Shown here in pieces: positions 50,421-58,937 of a stretch of DNA of 64,000 nt. Source of the DNA: Bdellovibrionales bacterium Ga0074137 (GTDB lineage Bacteria > Bdellovibrionota > Bdellovibrionia > Bdellovibrionales > JAMPXM01); the NCBI GenBank assembly GCA_001464715.1, contig LNDT01000030.1:186001-250000 (forward strand), written 5' to 3'. The position numbers were made by a program, and so were the translations under genes. The notes beneath the pieces are model-generated. The model did no database searches and had not been told where the DNA came from. It worked only from the letters and a program-made list of their open reading frames with translations. Within the stretch, counting starts at the first letter, position 1. Every line of letters starts with the position of its first letter.

Positions 50421-51133
50421 CGGACAATGCCCTTGTAGATGTAGGCGACGCCGAAAGTGACGGGGATAAATTCAATCGATGAGAAACGGTCTGTGGACCG
50501 CATCATCGCGACGAAATCTTCGCGGCAAGGAAACTGCGACGATGAGTCTTGAAGATACTGATAGGCTGATCGTTGCCCCGTGATCCATCCGCCAAGTGTT
50601 GGCAGAACTTTTTCGGAGTAGACTTTGTAGGCTTGTGCGATGCCAGGGACTTCGGGTTGGCCGAATTCCAAAATCATCACAGCGCCACCGGGTTTCACGA
50701 CACGAGCCAGTTCCGAAAGGCCTTTTCGTGCGTCGCTGACGTTACGAATTCCAAACGAAATACTTGAGATATCAAACGACGCGTCCGCATAGGGAAGAGC
50801 CATCACGTCGGCCTGTTCGAACTTGATATCAAGACCGCGCCGCTCGGCTTTGTTTGGTGCCGGAATCATCATCTCCGCACAAAAATCTGTGCCGATGACG
50901 TTGCCTGTGGGACCGACAGTCGACTTGAACTGAATTGCAAGATCGCCAGTTCCAGTCGCGCAATCGAGAATCTTATCGCCAGGTTTTGCACCTGACCAAT
51001 CGACGACTTTCGTTCTCCACAAATGATGGATACCACCTGAGAGAATATTGTTCGCAAGATCGTAGCGACCTGCGATTTGAGAAAACATCGTTCGGACTTT
51101 TTCTGCCTCGGGACGACCGGCTGTCGGGTTCAT
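50417..51133 (-). CDS. menG: Demethylmenaquinone methyltransferase (UbiE/MenG)
   Basis: A 238-residue SAM-dependent methyltransferase for the last step of menaquinone synthesis. Motifs: 'FSQIAGRYDLANNILSGGIH' at the start, SAM-binding 'ILDCATGTGDLAIQF', 'VIGTDFCAEMM', 'FDISSISFGIRNVSDARKGL', and 'ARVVKPGGAVMILEFGQP'. Its start overlaps the DAHP synthase stop by 4 bp. With the men operon divergent on the other side of DAHP synthase, menaquinone rather than ubiquinone is the likely substrate. Confidence 0.94.
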   Translation of the reverse strand: MNPTAGRPEAEKVRTMFSQIAGRYDLANNILSGGIHHLWRTKVVDWSGAKPGDKILDCATGTGDLAIQFKSTVGPTGNVIGTDFCAEMMIPAPNKAERRGLDIKFEQADVMALPYADASFDISSISFGIRNVSDARKGLSELARVVKPGGAVMILEFGQPEVPGIAQAYKVYSEKVLPTLGGWITGQRSAYQYLQDSSSQFPCREDFVAMMRSTDRFSSIEFIPVTFGVAYIYKGIVR

Positions 51134-51984
51134 CCGACCGCCACAGTTGCGGCCTTGGCGTGAACGATTTTGGAGTTGGGTCGATACAAAGTTCGACCGA
51201 CAGCATGGGCGACAGCTTCACAGCGGTTGACGAGATCTTCGAACGCATTGAAGTCCAAGGCCTGGAACGAATCAGAGAGTGCTTCGTCGGGTCTTGGATG
51301 GACTTCGCAAATAATTCCATCCGCGCCGGCCGCGATTCCGGCAAGAGCCATCGTCGCGACAAGTTCGCGTCGACCAGTTCCGTGCGATGGATCAACGACC
51401 ACGGGAAATTCAGTGTGCGCTTTGATCCACGCAACAGCGTTCAAATCCAAAGTGTTTCGTGTCGCCGTTTCGAAAGTTCGAATTCCGCGCTCGCACAAAA
51501 TAACTTGGTCGTTTCCACCGCGAGTCACGTAACCCGCGGCATGAACCCATTCATCGATCGTCGCTGCAAACGCTCGTTTTAAAATCACAGGCTTTTTCAG
51601 GCGGCCAAGCTCTTTTAAAAGTTCGTAGTTATACATGTTGCGTGATCCGACCTGAAAGAGATCAACCGTATCGATCATCATTTCAATCTGGCGCGGATCG
51701 GTGATTTCAGAAACAAGTGGCATTTTCGAGTCGGCTTTTACGCGTCCGAGGAACTCGAAAGCTGGAGTGCCGATACCTTGAAAGCTTTCAGAATTAGTTC
51801 TCATTTTGAAGACGCCACCGCGTAAAAGTGAGGCTCCGCGAGCGGCTACGGCGAGCGCCGTTTCACGCAGATGAGCTTCGCTCTCGATCGAGCAGGGGCC
51901 AGCAATCATAATGATGTCTCGTCCGCCGATGGACGTGCCAGGCGAGATCGCTACGGATTTAGTTTTGTTTCCAGTCGGTGTCAT
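51130..51984 (-). CDS. aroF: 3-deoxy-7-phosphoheptulonate (DAHP) synthase, type I-beta (KDO8PS-like)
   Basis: 284 residues from ATG 51984 (a GTG at 51993 would add three). Condenses PEP and erythrose-4-phosphate, the first shikimate step. Motifs: 'IMIAGPCSIESEAHL', 'LLRGGVFKMRTNSESFQG', 'LVSEITDPRQIEMM', 'VILKRAFAATIDEWV' and the metal-site segment 'VVVDPSHGTGRRELV'. The N-terminal extension is short and carries no ACT or chorismate-mutase regulatory domain, so feedback control is not evident. Coupled to menG downstream. Confidence 0.95.
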   Translation of the reverse strand: MTPTGNKTKSVAISPGTSIGGRDIIMIAGPCSIESEAHLRETALAVAARGASLLRGGVFKMRTNSESFQGIGTPAFEFLGRVKADSKMPLVSEITDPRQIEMMIDTVDLFQVGSRNMYNYELLKELGRLKKPVILKRAFAATIDEWVHAAGYVTRGGNDQVILCERGIRTFETATRNTLDLNAVAWIKAHTEFPVVVDPSHGTGRRELVATMALAGIAAGADGIICEVHPRPDEALSDSFQALDFNAFEDLVNRCEAVAHAVGRTLYRPNSKIVHAKAATVAVG

Positions 51985-52140
51985 CGAAACCACTTCACAT
52001 CTCGCAATTTGAAAATATCAGTGCTACCCACCATACTATCTGAGTGATCGGGATATTCCCATGATCACAGGGTGGTCACAAGAGAGAAACTTCACAATTA
52101 AGTGAATTTCGAACGGACCTAAGGCGCGAGAAGGCATGAG
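51985..52140. promoter_or_regulatory. Divergent promoter region between DAHP synthase and the men operon
   Basis: 156 bp separate the divergent starts of aroF-menG and menFD-H-B-A-C-E. The AT-richer centre (52010-52110) is the only place for both promoters. I cannot assign -35/-10 boxes or operators confidently. Confidence 0.45.
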
Positions 52141-55116
52141 ATGAGATTGCCACACGATTTCTCAGTCGGAGATTGGCTCAAAAACGGATGGATCCTCGAG
52201 CTGGGCGACTCAAAAGTACTCATCGGCGGCGGCTCAAGAGCTAATGCACGCCCCTTCGACTTTGCTAGGGCCGACGGCGCTATCTGGACCCCAGGCTTCT
52301 TTGGGCCACCGGACCTTCCAGAGAGTACACCAGAGCCAAGACTGGCTTCGTGGGTTCTCAAAATCGAACGAAGCGCACTCATTGAAAAAATTCTGACCTA
52401 TGAAGCCTCCGCCATCGGTTCCGGAAAAATTGAAAATATCTCCCGACCTAAGTATCGGCCTACCTGCAAAGTCGTATGGACGCCTCCGGCGCGACCCAAA
52501 TTTGAAGAGACTTTTCAGCGTCTGCAAAAAGCCTTTCATGAAGACGGCGTGAAGAAGGCCGTGCCTGTCGTTTTTTCGAAAGGTATTACGGCGACGTCGC
52601 AGCCAGAAATCTGGCGAATCGACCGCCTGCTCTCGGGACTTCAAAGCACAGAAAGTTCAGCTTTACGAGTCTACGGATCGTGGTCGGAAGACGAGGGTTT
52701 TTTAGGAGCAACGCCGGAGATTCTGTTTAGTCTTCGCGACGGCGTTTTAATTTCGATGGCCGTTGCCGGCACAAAAGCTTTGGGCTTAGAGGCGCTTTCG
52801 GGCGAGACCGCGGCGGTGAATGAACGCGTCTTACGGTTAAAGGCTGAGCTTGAATCCGATACGAAAGAACGTCGCGAGCACGAGATTGTGGTCGCCGATA
52901 TAGAAAGTGTTTTAAGTCGTTGGTCGCCGTCGATTGTAAAGTCTCACACTCGAGCCGAGCGGTTTGGCGGGCTTTTACATTTAGTGACCGACATCAAAGC
53001 GCAACTTACCGATGTCTCGGGCGCGGAGTCGGAACGGCTGATAGAAAATCTGGTAGCAGGCCTTCATCCGACGCCAGCCCTTGGTGTTTCACCTCGCGAT
53101 CCTTCGCTGAAGCTTTTGCGAGAACTCGATAGGCTTTCAGAATCATCGGTGGCTCGAAAAAATTTCGGTGCACCATTTGTAGTCGCTTTTGAAAACACGG
53201 TTCACGCCCTTGTTTCGATTCGTCAGATTCGTTGGAAGCATCGTGGCCGCGACCAAATTGAACTTGTCGTTGGCTCAGGCTGCGGCGTTGTCCCAGAGAG
53301 CGAACTTTCAAAAGAGTGGCAAGAGCTTGAATCAAAACGCACGGCTGTGGCGAATCTTTTTCGACTGACGCCGGAAGTGTCCCGTCCAGTAACTTGGTCG
53401 CTGGCAGCGATCGACCGTCTTTTGGCGCTGGGAGTTCGCACGTTTGTTGTTTGTGCGGGTGCTAGAAATGCGCCGCTTGTCGTAGCGCTTTCTGCAATCG
53501 AGAAAAAACAGGCAGCGCCAATTTTAAAAATGGAATCGTTTTTCGAAGAGCGAGCCGCAGCTTTTTATGCGCTGGGGCTTTCGCGGGGTTCTGGGGCGCC
53601 AGTCGCGATCATTACCACGTCGGGAACAGCGGCCGCTGAACTTTTGCCAGCCATCGCTGAGGCAGACTCGTCGGGCGTGCCTCTGATCGCTGTGACAGCG
53701 GATCGCCCACATAGGCTTCGCGGAAGCGGTGCGCCCCAATCGATCCCGCAGCAGGGATTGTTTTCAGATTTCGTTGAAAGTGCGTGGGACATTGAAACTG
53801 GCGACGGACTTCATGACCTCGAGCTTGTTTCATTCAAGCGACCTCTTCACATTAATATGGCTTTTGAGGAGCCACTGCTGAGAGATACGGAAACTGAACC
53901 GAATCTTGTCGACCGCCGCGTGGACGAAATCATTTTGAAACACGGAAATTCCGTCGGTGGTCGTCGGTCGTCGGATCCAGCGAGCGACGGTGGGCCAAAG
54001 GCAGATCTCAGTTTGGCGTTCACGGCCATGAGTGACTGGCTATCGAATCCGGATTCAAAAGCGTCGGGCCGAGTCGCTTTGGTTGCAGGCCTTCATGTTT
54101 CCGAGCGCGATGTCGTTGCGAAGTTTTTAATGGCGCACAGAATCCCCTCAGTGCTCGAAGGAACCTCGGGCCTTCGTGGTGATCCGCGTTTGAAAAACCT
54201 TGAGTTGATCGGTGGCGAGCGCGATTTGAGTCGGTGGTGTGCTTCGGGCGAAATTAAAAGTGTCCTCCGCATTGGCGGCGTTCCCACGACACGGCTTTGG
54301 CGCGATCTTGATGAACCAGATGTCATTGTCGATACTTTGTCGATCTCGCGTTTGCGATTTTCTGGTATGGGCCGCGGACGAACGATCGAACTTTCACGGA
54401 CCGACGATTGGCTCGAATTTTTTCAACGTTCCACGCCAATAATTCCGACGCCAACAAGCGAAGCGCTAGACGCTTCGGCAATGGGCGAAGGTGCGAGCGC
54501 TTGGATGAAGAAAGATCGCGAGTCGGCCGTAAAGTTGGAAAAGGCTCTTGGCCTTACTCCGAATTCTGAGCCGATGTTTGTTCGAAAACTTTCGGAAGTG
54601 GTCGCAAAAGATGATCTTGTCTATGTTGGCAACAGTTTGCCGATTCGGTGGTGGGATCTTGCGGCGACACGCGAGGCTTGTCACCCCGTCGAAGCCAACC
54701 GCGGGGTGAACGGAATCGATGGGCAAATTTCAACGGCCTTGGGGATAGCTCAAGCCCGCGCCTCGGTTACAACAGCCTGGATTCTTGTGGGCGATCTAAC
54801 GGCGCTCTATGACCTTACGGCTCCGTGGGCTCTGCTCAAATCGCTTCGGCCTTATGTGAAAACGCGGATCGTGGTGATGAACAATTCGGGCGGCCGAATT
54901 TTTTCTCGCGTGCTTTCAAAGGCCCCCGGTGGAGCTGCTCCTTTCGAGAACGCTCACGATATCGGCTTCGAGAATTGGGCGAAAATGTGGAAGTTGGATT
55001 ATTACCGGGTTTGTAACAGTAGTGAGCTTCAGGGCCTTGTTTACGGCGATCATTGTGTGATCGAATTGATTCCAGAGGCGGACAGCACCGAGCGCTTCTG
55101 GACGGAGTTTTCTTGA
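52141..55116 (+). CDS. menF-menD: MenF-MenD fusion: isochorismate synthase + SEPHCHC synthase
   Basis: 991 residues catalysing the first two committed menaquinone steps. MenF (about 1-400) has the chorismate-binding pattern 'GATPEILFSL', 'AVAGTKALG', 'EHEIVVADIESVL', 'GLHPTPALGVSPRD' and 'SGCGVVPESELSKEW'. MenD (about 415-991) is a thiamine-diphosphate enzyme: 'GARNAPLVVAL', 'ESFFEERAAAFYALGLSRG' with the cofactor Glu, 'TSGTAAAELLPAIAEAD', 'TADRPHRLRGSGAPQSIPQQ', 'VGNSLPIRWWDL', and 'GDLTALYDL...MNNSGGRIFS'. Both modules look complete. It couples by TTGA overlap to menH. The order MenF-MenD-(C)-H recalls plant PHYLLO. Confidence 0.94.
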   Translation: MRLPHDFSVGDWLKNGWILELGDSKVLIGGGSRANARPFDFARADGAIWTPGFFGPPDLPESTPEPRLASWVLKIERSALIEKILTYEASAIGSGKIENISRPKYRPTCKVVWTPPARPKFEETFQRLQKAFHEDGVKKAVPVVFSKGITATSQPEIWRIDRLLSGLQSTESSALRVYGSWSEDEGFLGATPEILFSLRDGVLISMAVAGTKALGLEALSGETAAVNERVLRLKAELESDTKERREHEIVVADIESVLSRWSPSIVKSHTRAERFGGLLHLVTDIKAQLTDVSGAESERLIENLVAGLHPTPALGVSPRDPSLKLLRELDRLSESSVARKNFGAPFVVAFENTVHALVSIRQIRWKHRGRDQIELVVGSGCGVVPESELSKEWQELESKRTAVANLFRLTPEVSRPVTWSLAAIDRLLALGVRTFVVCAGARNAPLVVALSAIEKKQAAPILKMESFFEERAAAFYALGLSRGSGAPVAIITTSGTAAAELLPAIAEADSSGVPLIAVTADRPHRLRGSGAPQSIPQQGLFSDFVESAWDIETGDGLHDLELVSFKRPLHINMAFEEPLLRDTETEPNLVDRRVDEIILKHGNSVGGRRSSDPASDGGPKADLSLAFTAMSDWLSNPDSKASGRVALVAGLHVSERDVVAKFLMAHRIPSVLEGTSGLRGDPRLKNLELIGGERDLSRWCASGEIKSVLRIGGVPTTRLWRDLDEPDVIVDTLSISRLRFSGMGRGRTIELSRTDDWLEFFQRSTPIIPTPTSEALDASAMGEGASAWMKKDRESAVKLEKALGLTPNSEPMFVRKLSEVVAKDDLVYVGNSLPIRWWDLAATREACHPVEANRGVNGIDGQISTALGIAQARASVTTAWILVGDLTALYDLTAPWALLKSLRPYVKTRIVVMNNSGGRIFSRVLSKAPGGAAPFENAHDIGFENWAKMWKLDYYRVCNSSELQGLVYGDHCVIELIPEADSTERFWTEFS

Positions 55117-55961
55117 TACTGGTCGCACTGCACGGATTTCTCGGCTCACCTCACGATTGGTCGATTGTCGAATCGAAGGCCAAGAGCTCAATGAAGTCCC
55201 TCGAAGTTGTCGCGCCCGATCTTTCTGTGTGGGCGACTCGTTCGGAAGTCACTGATCTAGAAAGTTTCGCGGAAGCTTTGAATGCGAAAGTGCGAAAACT
55301 CTCGACCACGCGTGGCGTCCCCGTGGCCATCGTCGGATATTCTTTAGGGGCGAGGCTTGCGGCCCACTGCGTTCTGGATGACCCGGATCTCTATTCGTGG
55401 GCGCTTTTACTTTCAATAAATCCGGGCCTCCCGGCGGCAGATATGGATCTTCGGCGCGAACGGTTAGCGAATGACCTTGTCTGGAGCGGTCGGCTTCGAA
55501 GCGATGCATGGAGCTCTGTTTGTGAAGCATGGAACGACCAATCGGTTCTGAAGCCCGGATCTCGGTTTATGGCGACGACAGGGAAGAAAGCAGAGACTCG
55601 TCTTAAAGAGATGAATGAGAATATTCGTCTTCAGGAAGGGCGACGCGAAGCCTGGGCCCGCGGACTTGAAATTTGGTCGCTCGCACATCAACGTGATTTA
55701 CGGAAGGACCTACTCGATTGGGCTTTTCAAAGTGATCACCGCCTTACCGTGATGACGGGGACGGACGATGTTAAATTCTCTGAGCTCACCAGCCAGTGGC
55801 TCGCCCCATGGCTCTTTGGCGCTGTTAAAAATCAAAGTGGTGCCGAGACAGAAGTGGTCCGACACCGACTTGTCTTAGGAGCGGGTCATCGTATTTTAAA
55901 CGAAACGCCGGAGGACGTCGTTTCTGAGCTCTCGTCGCTTCTCTCCGGGCCGCAAACCTGA
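55113..55961 (+). CDS. menH: MenH-like alpha/beta hydrolase (SHCHC synthase)
   Basis: 282 residues from TTG 55113, overlapping the MenFD stop. Alpha/beta-hydrolase with oxyanion 'VALHGFLGSPHDW', nucleophile Ser in 'IVGYSLGARLAAHCVL' and a late catalytic His in 'GAGHRILNETPEDV'. MenH removes pyruvate from SEPHCHC, the product of MenD. The position between menFD and menB supports this, although alpha/beta hydrolases are diverse. The lid region (about 100-220) is longer than in E. coli MenH. Confidence 0.85.
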   Translation: MILVALHGFLGSPHDWSIVESKAKSSMKSLEVVAPDLSVWATRSEVTDLESFAEALNAKVRKLSTTRGVPVAIVGYSLGARLAAHCVLDDPDLYSWALLLSINPGLPAADMDLRRERLANDLVWSGRLRSDAWSSVCEAWNDQSVLKPGSRFMATTGKKAETRLKEMNENIRLQEGRREAWARGLEIWSLAHQRDLRKDLLDWAFQSDHRLTVMTGTDDVKFSELTSQWLAPWLFGAVKNQSGAETEVVRHRLVLGAGHRILNETPEDVVSELSSLLSGPQT

Positions 55962-55987
55962 TATCGGTGATAGCCTAGGAGCTATCA

Positions 55988-56962
55988 ATGACGAAAAAGA
56001 CCCCTCGCACGAAGGCCGCGCCGCCCGTCAAGTCTGCGGCAAAAACCAAATCATCGGCAAACGCAGAAACAAAAACCTCCACGAAAACCGGTGTTAAAGC
56101 TGACAGTCGTCGATCGACAATTGTTTCTGGCGCAAAATGGAAAGCGATGAAGCCGTCGCGATTCAAAAAGTACACCGACATTCGGCTTGAGACCGATGGC
56201 GCGGGTATCGCGAAAATTACGATCGATCGTCCCGAAGTTCGAAATGCGTTTCGTCCGCAGACCGTTAAAGAGATGCTCGATGCGATGGATGTCGTTCGCG
56301 ATGATTCAGCGATCGGCGTTATCATTTTGACGGGTCAAGGCGACATGGCGTTTTGTTCCGGCGGAGATCAGCGCGTGCGCGGTGAAGGTGGTTACGTCGG
56401 TGGCGACGGAGTACCAAGACTCAATATTCTCGATATGCAAAAAGCCATTCGGTCATGCCCGAAACCTGTGGTGGCGATGATCGCAGGCTACGCGATTGGC
56501 GGCGGACACGTTCTGCACGTCGTGTGTGATCTTTCAATCGCGGCCGACAATGCGCGGTTTGGTCAAACGGGTCCCAAAGTTGGATCTTTTGATGGTGGTC
56601 TTGGTTCGTCGTACTTGTCCCGCATTGTGGGTCAAAAGAAAGCGCGTGAGATCTGGTTTTTGTGCCGCCAGTACGATGCCAAACAAGCGCTCGATATGGG
56701 TCTGGTAAATACCGTTGTCCCTCTGAAAAATCTGGAGAAAGAAACCGTTCAGTGGTGCCGAGAGATGTTGGCGCTATCGCCGATGGCTCTTCGGTTTTTG
56801 AAAGCCGCTCACAATGCGGATTGCGATGGGCAAATCGGTCTTTTGGATTTTGCAGGTAATGCCACTTTGCTTTATTACATGAGCGAAGAAGGGTCCGAAG
56901 GTAAGAACGCTTACTTGGAAAAACGAAAACCTGATTTCACAAAGTTCCCGCGTCTTCCATGA
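55988..56962 (+). CDS. menB: 1,4-dihydroxy-2-naphthoyl-CoA synthase (MenB) with basic N-terminal extension
   Basis: A 324-residue crotonase-fold enzyme. The first ~50 residues are Lys/Ala/Thr-rich, low complexity and absent from typical MenB. The core has '[20 protein letters not shown]', '[21 protein letters not shown]' (split, characteristic of MenB), '[20 protein letters not shown]' and '[20 protein letters not shown]' with the MenB-type Asp/Ser. The C-terminal '[21 protein letters not shown]' is also MenB-like. Cyclises o-succinylbenzoyl-CoA. Its stop overlaps the menA start. Confidence 0.95.
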   Translation: MTKKTPRTKAAPPVKSAAKTKSSANAETKTSTKTGVKADSRRSTIVSGAKWKAMKPSRFKKYTDIRLETDGAGIAKITIDRPEVRNAFRPQTVKEMLDAMDVVRDDSAIGVIILTGQGDMAFCSGGDQRVRGEGGYVGGDGVPRLNILDMQKAIRSCPKPVVAMIAGYAIGGGHVLHVVCDLSIAADNARFGQTGPKVGSFDGGLGSSYLSRIVGQKKAREIWFLCRQYDAKQALDMGLVNTVVPLKNLEKETVQWCREMLALSPMALRFLKAAHNADCDGQIGLLDFAGNATLLYYMSEEGSEGKNAYLEKRKPDFTKFPRLP

Positions 56963-57852
56963 TGACTCCTCACCTGAAAAGCTGGCTCTTGGCCCTTCGA
57001 CCGAAAACGCTGACGGCCGCGATTGTTCCGATCGCGGTGGCGACGGCGTTAGTGAAGGCCGAGGGTCGAGAGATTCAGTGGTGGATTTCGGTGGCGGCGC
57101 TTCTTTCATCCGTCTTTATTCAGATCGCGACGAACCTTCTCAATGACGCCATCGATTTTGAAAAAGGAGCCGACACCGACACGCGAACGGGGCCTCGCCG
57201 ATTGACGCAATCGGGTCTTGTTTCAAAACGACAGGTGATGATCGGTGGTTTTTTAAGTCTCGGTGTCGCTCTCGCATTGGGTATTCCGCTTGTCATCGAA
57301 GGCGGGTGGCCGATTGTCGTGATCGGTTTGGTCTCGATGTTTTTGGCGTATGGGTATACTGGGGGGCCATTCCCTTTGGCGTATCTTGGCCTCGGGGACC
57401 TCTTCGTCATTTTGTTTTTTGGGCTGATTGCAGTGGGCGGAACTTATTTTCTTCATACGCACACGATCAATGGGCCCGTGATTGTTGCGGGACTTCAGGT
57501 TGGATTCCTAGCGACAGTTTTAATTGCGATAAATAATCTGCGAGATTCTCCGCAGGATAAGTTGGTCGGGAAAAAAACTTTGGCCGTTAGATTTGGGCCT
57601 TTGTTCTCTCGCGTGGAAATTGCGTTTCTTGCCTATTCGCCGTTTCTGCTTGGAGTGTATTACGGAAACCTCGGTTGGCAGTGGGCGGGCTATGCGCCGC
57701 TGATTCTTGTTCCTCTGGCTGGTCATATCGTGCGTGGGCTTTGGAAAACCGAGCCCGGGCCAATGATGAATCGTTATTTGGGTTTGGCCGCAGCTCTTCA
57801 GTTGGCTTTTGGCCTTGCGCTGTCTGTTGGGCTTTGGATGGGTCGTTCATGA
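56959..57852 (+). CDS. menA: 1,4-dihydroxy-2-naphthoate polyprenyltransferase
   Basis: A 297-residue integral membrane prenyltransferase (UbiA superfamily) with eight or nine hydrophobic segments. First Asp-rich motif '[17 protein letters not shown]' (NxxxDxxxD type) binds the prenyl diphosphate; the second is '[20 protein letters not shown]'. It joins the DHNA head group to the isoprenoid tail at the membrane. ATG overlaps the menB stop, and menC overlaps its own. Confidence 0.95.
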   Translation: MMTPHLKSWLLALRPKTLTAAIVPIAVATALVKAEGREIQWWISVAALLSSVFIQIATNLLNDAIDFEKGADTDTRTGPRRLTQSGLVSKRQVMIGGFLSLGVALALGIPLVIEGGWPIVVIGLVSMFLAYGYTGGPFPLAYLGLGDLFVILFFGLIAVGGTYFLHTHTINGPVIVAGLQVGFLATVLIAINNLRDSPQDKLVGKKTLAVRFGPLFSRVEIAFLAYSPFLLGVYYGNLGWQWAGYAPLILVPLAGHIVRGLWKTEPGPMMNRYLGLAAALQLAFGLALSVGLWMGRS

Positions 57853-58937
57853 CGTCGGGCGCGGGTTATGCCGACGTCGCCGCGAACCGCTTACGATCGG
57901 TTCGGAAAATCGAATTCTGCCGGTACACTTTAAAACCTCGCGCAGCCGGTTTGAAATCGCGGTCGGGCGCACTTCTTCGCGTTGGTTTTTCAGATCTCGC
58001 CGCGCCAGGGGTCTCTGATCTTTTTCCGTGGGAAACTTTTGGCGATCCAAGTTTGGATTCGTGGCTAGAGCAGTTGAAGACTTCGTTTTCTAAAAACTCA
58101 GTAGAAGTTTTGATGTCACCAAATGAGTCTGCGCCTCAGCTCGCGAAGGTCTCGCCGACAGTGGCGAAGTCCCTACTCGCGGCGCGCGACGAGGCGGAGG
58201 CTGTTTCTGCGGGGCGGTCCCTTGTTCCAGGTTCCATCGTCAACCATTGGCTTGCGACCGATCCCATGGATCTCGCCGTGCACGACATTCTTGAAGCGAG
58301 GCGGTCGTCGTCGCCCGCGATCAAAGTAAAAATCGGACATCGCTCGCCCGAAAACGAGGCGGCGGCGCTTTCAAGACTTAATTCGCATTGGGGTTTAAAG
58401 CTTCGGCTTGATGCCAACGAACGAATGACTCGAGAAAGTCTTATGACATTTCTGGACGGTCTTCCGATTCGAATTCGTCAGTCGATTGAATTTATCGAAG
58501 ATCCATTTCCGTTTGATGTGAAATCGTGGAGAGAATTTTACCGCGAAACGGGAATTGCTGTGGCCTACGACCGCGGCACGGCGCAGAGTTCTCTGGCTGA
58601 GGTTTTTTCTGCGGACGCGGCGCAAGTGCTGATTCATAAACCGGCGTGGCAAGACGACGACCGCGTGCACCTCGCGAAGTCACTTCAAATCCCGGTGGTC
58701 GTGACATCGATCTTGGGCCATCCGGTCGGAAATCTTTGGGCGGCATCAAAAGCCTTAGAGCTTGCGCCGGAGGGTGTGCATGGTTGTCGCTCTCATGTGG
58801 CGTATCGTGACGACGAAGCGTCTTTGACCTTGGTGAAATCAAAACAAGTGAAGGGATCACGTGTTGTCGGGCTTGGCGTCGGACTTGGTCTTCAATCGAA
58901 GTGGTGGAATCGGCTAAAGTGGGAAACGCTGGCGTGA
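57849..58937 (+). CDS. menC: o-Succinylbenzoate synthase (MenC, enolase superfamily)
   Basis: 362 residues from ATG 57849 (ATGA overlap with menA); the longer frame lies inside menA. A muconate-lactonising subgroup enzyme. Catalytic Lys in 'AIKVKIG', metal ligands in 'LRLDANERMT' (Asp), 'FIEDPFPF' (Glu) and 'AVAYDRG' (Asp), and the second acid/base Lys in 'VLIHKPAWQ'. It dehydrates SHCHC to o-succinylbenzoate. The N-terminal capping domain is somewhat divergent. The menE start lies within its stop. Confidence 0.93.
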   Translation: MTSGAGYADVAANRLRSVRKIEFCRYTLKPRAAGLKSRSGALLRVGFSDLAAPGVSDLFPWETFGDPSLDSWLEQLKTSFSKNSVEVLMSPNESAPQLAKVSPTVAKSLLAARDEAEAVSAGRSLVPGSIVNHWLATDPMDLAVHDILEARRSSSPAIKVKIGHRSPENEAAALSRLNSHWGLKLRLDANERMTRESLMTFLDGLPIRIRQSIEFIEDPFPFDVKSWREFYRETGIAVAYDRGTAQSSLAEVFSADAAQVLIHKPAWQDDDRVHLAKSLQIPVVVTSILGHPVGNLWAASKALELAPEGVHGCRSHVAYRDDEASLTLVKSKQVKGSRVVGLGVGLGLQSKWWNRLKWETLA

